Assembly (NCBI GenBank): GCA_036514635.1
Contig: DATBWU010000137.1
Coordinates: forward strand, 1-5,464
Reading direction: 5' to 3'
Source: DASSFZ01 sp036514635
GTDB lineage: Bacteria > Chloroflexota > Anaerolineae > Fen-1058
Length of the DNA stretch: 5,464 bases
Below the pieces are notes generated by a model that saw only the letters and a list, made by a program, of their open reading frames with translations, was not told where the DNA came from and did no database searches. The first letter of the stretch is position 1, and every line of letters begins with the position of its first letter. A program made the position numbers and the translations under genes. Positions 4,556-5,464 of the stretch are shown here, piece by piece.

Positions 4556-5442
4556 TCATGCCGCGAGGCGTTCGTAGTCAATGGGCGAGCGGTAATCCAG
4601 TGAGGAATGCATTCGCGTGCGGTTGTAGCGACAAGTGTAGTGGCTGATCGCCATGCGCAAGGCGTGGGCGTTGTCGAAGACGTGGCCGTGGATGACATCG
4701 GCCTTCAGGGTGTGGAAGAAAGATTCGATGAAGGCGTTGTCGCCGATCTCGCGAGGGCGCTTCATGCTCTAGGTAATGCCCAAGGCTGCAAGACGTGCGC
4801 GGAAGGCGTAGGCAGAGAATTCGATGCCGCGATCGGAATGGAAGATCAGCCCGGGAGCCGGGCGCCGGCGCAGCAGGGCGCGATTGAGCGAGGCCAGCGT
4901 CAGGGGCAGGTCGCGCCGAGGCGCCAGGCTCCAACCGAGAATGCGGCGCGAATGGCGATCCATGACGACGGCGAGGGAGCGCCACTGGCCGGCGCTCTTC
5001 ACGTACGTCACATCGCCCACCCAGATCTGGTTGGGTGCCGTGGTGTGTACGTCCAGCACGCGATTCGGGATGGCCGCGAAGAACGTGCGCGTGCCCGGCG
5101 TGCGCCGGTAGATCCGTGCCGATCGCGCCTTGAGGCCAGACTCCGCATCAATCGGGCGACACGCTTGCGTCCGACGGGCCAGCTGGCCTGCACCAGCGCG
5201 GCGTGGATGCGCGGGCTGCCGTAGGTGCCTTCACTGACCCCGAAGATCGCCCGGATGCGTGCCACCAGACGCTCGTCCTGGTGATCATGACAGCTTGTCT
5301 CCCGCCGACGCCAGGCGTAATAGCCGGCGCGGGTCACCCCGTAGCGCTCGCATAAAGCTTTCACACCGAACCGGTCCTGCTCCGCGTCGATGAACGCGAA
5401 GATCGCTGCCTTTGAGCGGAACAGAACCGGATGGCTTTTTTT
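4556..5442 (-). pseudogene. IS3-family transposase orfB, disrupted by a 1-base deletion and an amber stop
   Basis: The frame entered by -1 slippage reads RSKAAIFAFIDAEQDRFGVK, then an HTH-21-type region (YGVTRAGYYAWRRRE, GTYGSPRIHAALVQ, VGRKRVARLMR). Near 5143-5144 the frame is lost: the bases CGGAG should probably be CGGGAG, since one added G restores MRESGLKARSARIYRRTPG and joins the catalytic domain. That domain holds the complete DDE set: Asp in IWVGDVTYV, Asp in FHSDRGIEF and Glu in DNAFIESFFHTLK, with Lys seven residues after Glu. Between the second Asp and the Glu a TAG at 4771-4769 follows ALGIT where Gln (CAG) is the likely ancestor. Both faults lie in conserved stretches, so no active transposase can be made. 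Sequencing error could explain one of them but hardly both. The frame ends in TGA at 4558-4556. Confidence 0.88.
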
Positions 5443-5464
5443 AGGAGCTCATGCTCCTCCTGGA
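5361..5464 (-). CDS. IS3-family orfA, C-terminal end (truncated by window edge)
   Basis: The last 34 codons of orfA are visible, starting QEEHELLKKAIRFC and ending in TGA at 5363-5361. The heptad-like QEEHELLKK segment is the end of the leucine-zipper region that follows the helix-turn-helix in IS3 OrfA proteins. The frame overlaps orfB by about 80 bases, and the slippage motif at 5442-5436 lies in the overlap. The N-terminal HTH is outside the window. Confidence 0.8.
   Translation of the reverse strand, partial: QEEHELLKKAIRFCSAQRQRSSRSSTRSRTGSV
5436..5442 (-). promoter_or_regulatory. A7 slippage site for programmed -1 frameshifting
   Basis: Seven A residues on the minus strand, followed by G, within the orfA/orfB overlap. 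A -1 shift here moves ribosomes from the orfA frame (LLKKAIR) into the orfB frame that continues to AAIFAFIDAEQD, producing the OrfAB fusion transposase as in other IS3-family elements. The frames of both ORFs agree exactly with a -1 shift at this point. No stimulatory hairpin was checked. Confidence 0.75.

Larger units (their letters stand above)
4521..5464 (-). mobile_element. IS3-family insertion sequence, one end (other end beyond window)
   Basis: The element ends at 4521 with a terminal sequence starting TGACCCGATTTCGTTGACAC, and the 5'-TG/CA-3' terminus is typical of the IS3 family. Inside are the orfA tail, an A7 slippage motif and an orfB transposase with the family's HTH and DDE regions in order. 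The left end in reading direction and the start of orfA lie beyond position 5464, so the length and the target duplication cannot be seen. The transposase is broken (see that entry), so this copy could move only with help from an intact relative. It lies within an attC hairpin. The IS3 assignment is firm; the subgroup is uncertain. Confidence 0.9.

Noticed and set aside
4607..5224. A 205-codon open frame on the plus strand opposite the transposase
   Set aside because: It is antisense to orfB in a GC-rich region, has no recognisable domain, and the minus strand clearly encodes the DDE transposase.
1..5464. CRISPR arrays, tRNA or rRNA genes
   Set aside because: No regularly spaced direct repeats and no tRNA cloverleaf or rRNA-like stretch was seen. 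The only repeated elements are the attC boxes.

Overview
The window is a stretch of integron gene-cassette array that reads from right to left, so all real genes are on the minus strand. The evidence is a series of attC-type recombination sites: pairs of 7-base core boxes (GCCTAAC / GTTAGGC and variants) that bound 93-132 bp imperfect palindromes. Each lies just after one gene and just before the next. There is no integrase gene, no attI that I can recognise, and no clear cassette promoter in view. The integrase end would be expected to the right, beyond position 5464. The DNA is GC-rich and the attC sites differ from one another, which suggests an environmental bacterium (probably Pseudomonadota) or a metagenomic contig. 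I cannot name the organism.

Layout in the direction of reading (high to low coordinates). (1) 5464-4521: the end of an IS3-family insertion sequence, with the orfA tail, an intact A7 slippage site and an orfB transposase broken by a 1-base deletion and an amber stop. (2) 4520-4475: half of an attC site, apparently interrupted by that insertion. (3) 4415-3369: a class I SAM-dependent methyltransferase with a winged-helix dimerisation domain, whose stop codon lies in a perfect 11-bp hairpin, followed by a degenerate attC at 3248-3119. (4) 3103-2672: a GNAT acetyltransferase with no complete attC after it, only a lone GTTAGGC six bases past its stop. (5) 2598-2092: an MsrB methionine sulfoxide reductase, with attC at 2056-1925. 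(6) 1920-1216: a cytoplasmic trypsin-like serine protease with a complete catalytic triad, with attC at 1213-1121. (7) 1063-863: a 66-aa basic protein, followed by 736-281, a P-loop kinase-like gene with an in-frame TGA where the surrounding sequence suggests Trp, and attC at 286-190. (8) 162-1: the start of a winged-helix protein cut off by the window edge.

The genes do not form a pathway. They are unrelated adaptive functions (methylation, acetylation, oxidative protein repair, proteolysis, a possible toxin-like kinase), as is usual for cassette arrays. Several show decay: a nonsense mutation in the kinase, a lost attC after the acetyltransferase, and an inactivated IS inside an attC. The most notable points are the broken kinase with its small basic neighbour, the attC-less GNAT cassette, and the orphan trypsin-like protease whose start codon sits almost on the attC boundary.
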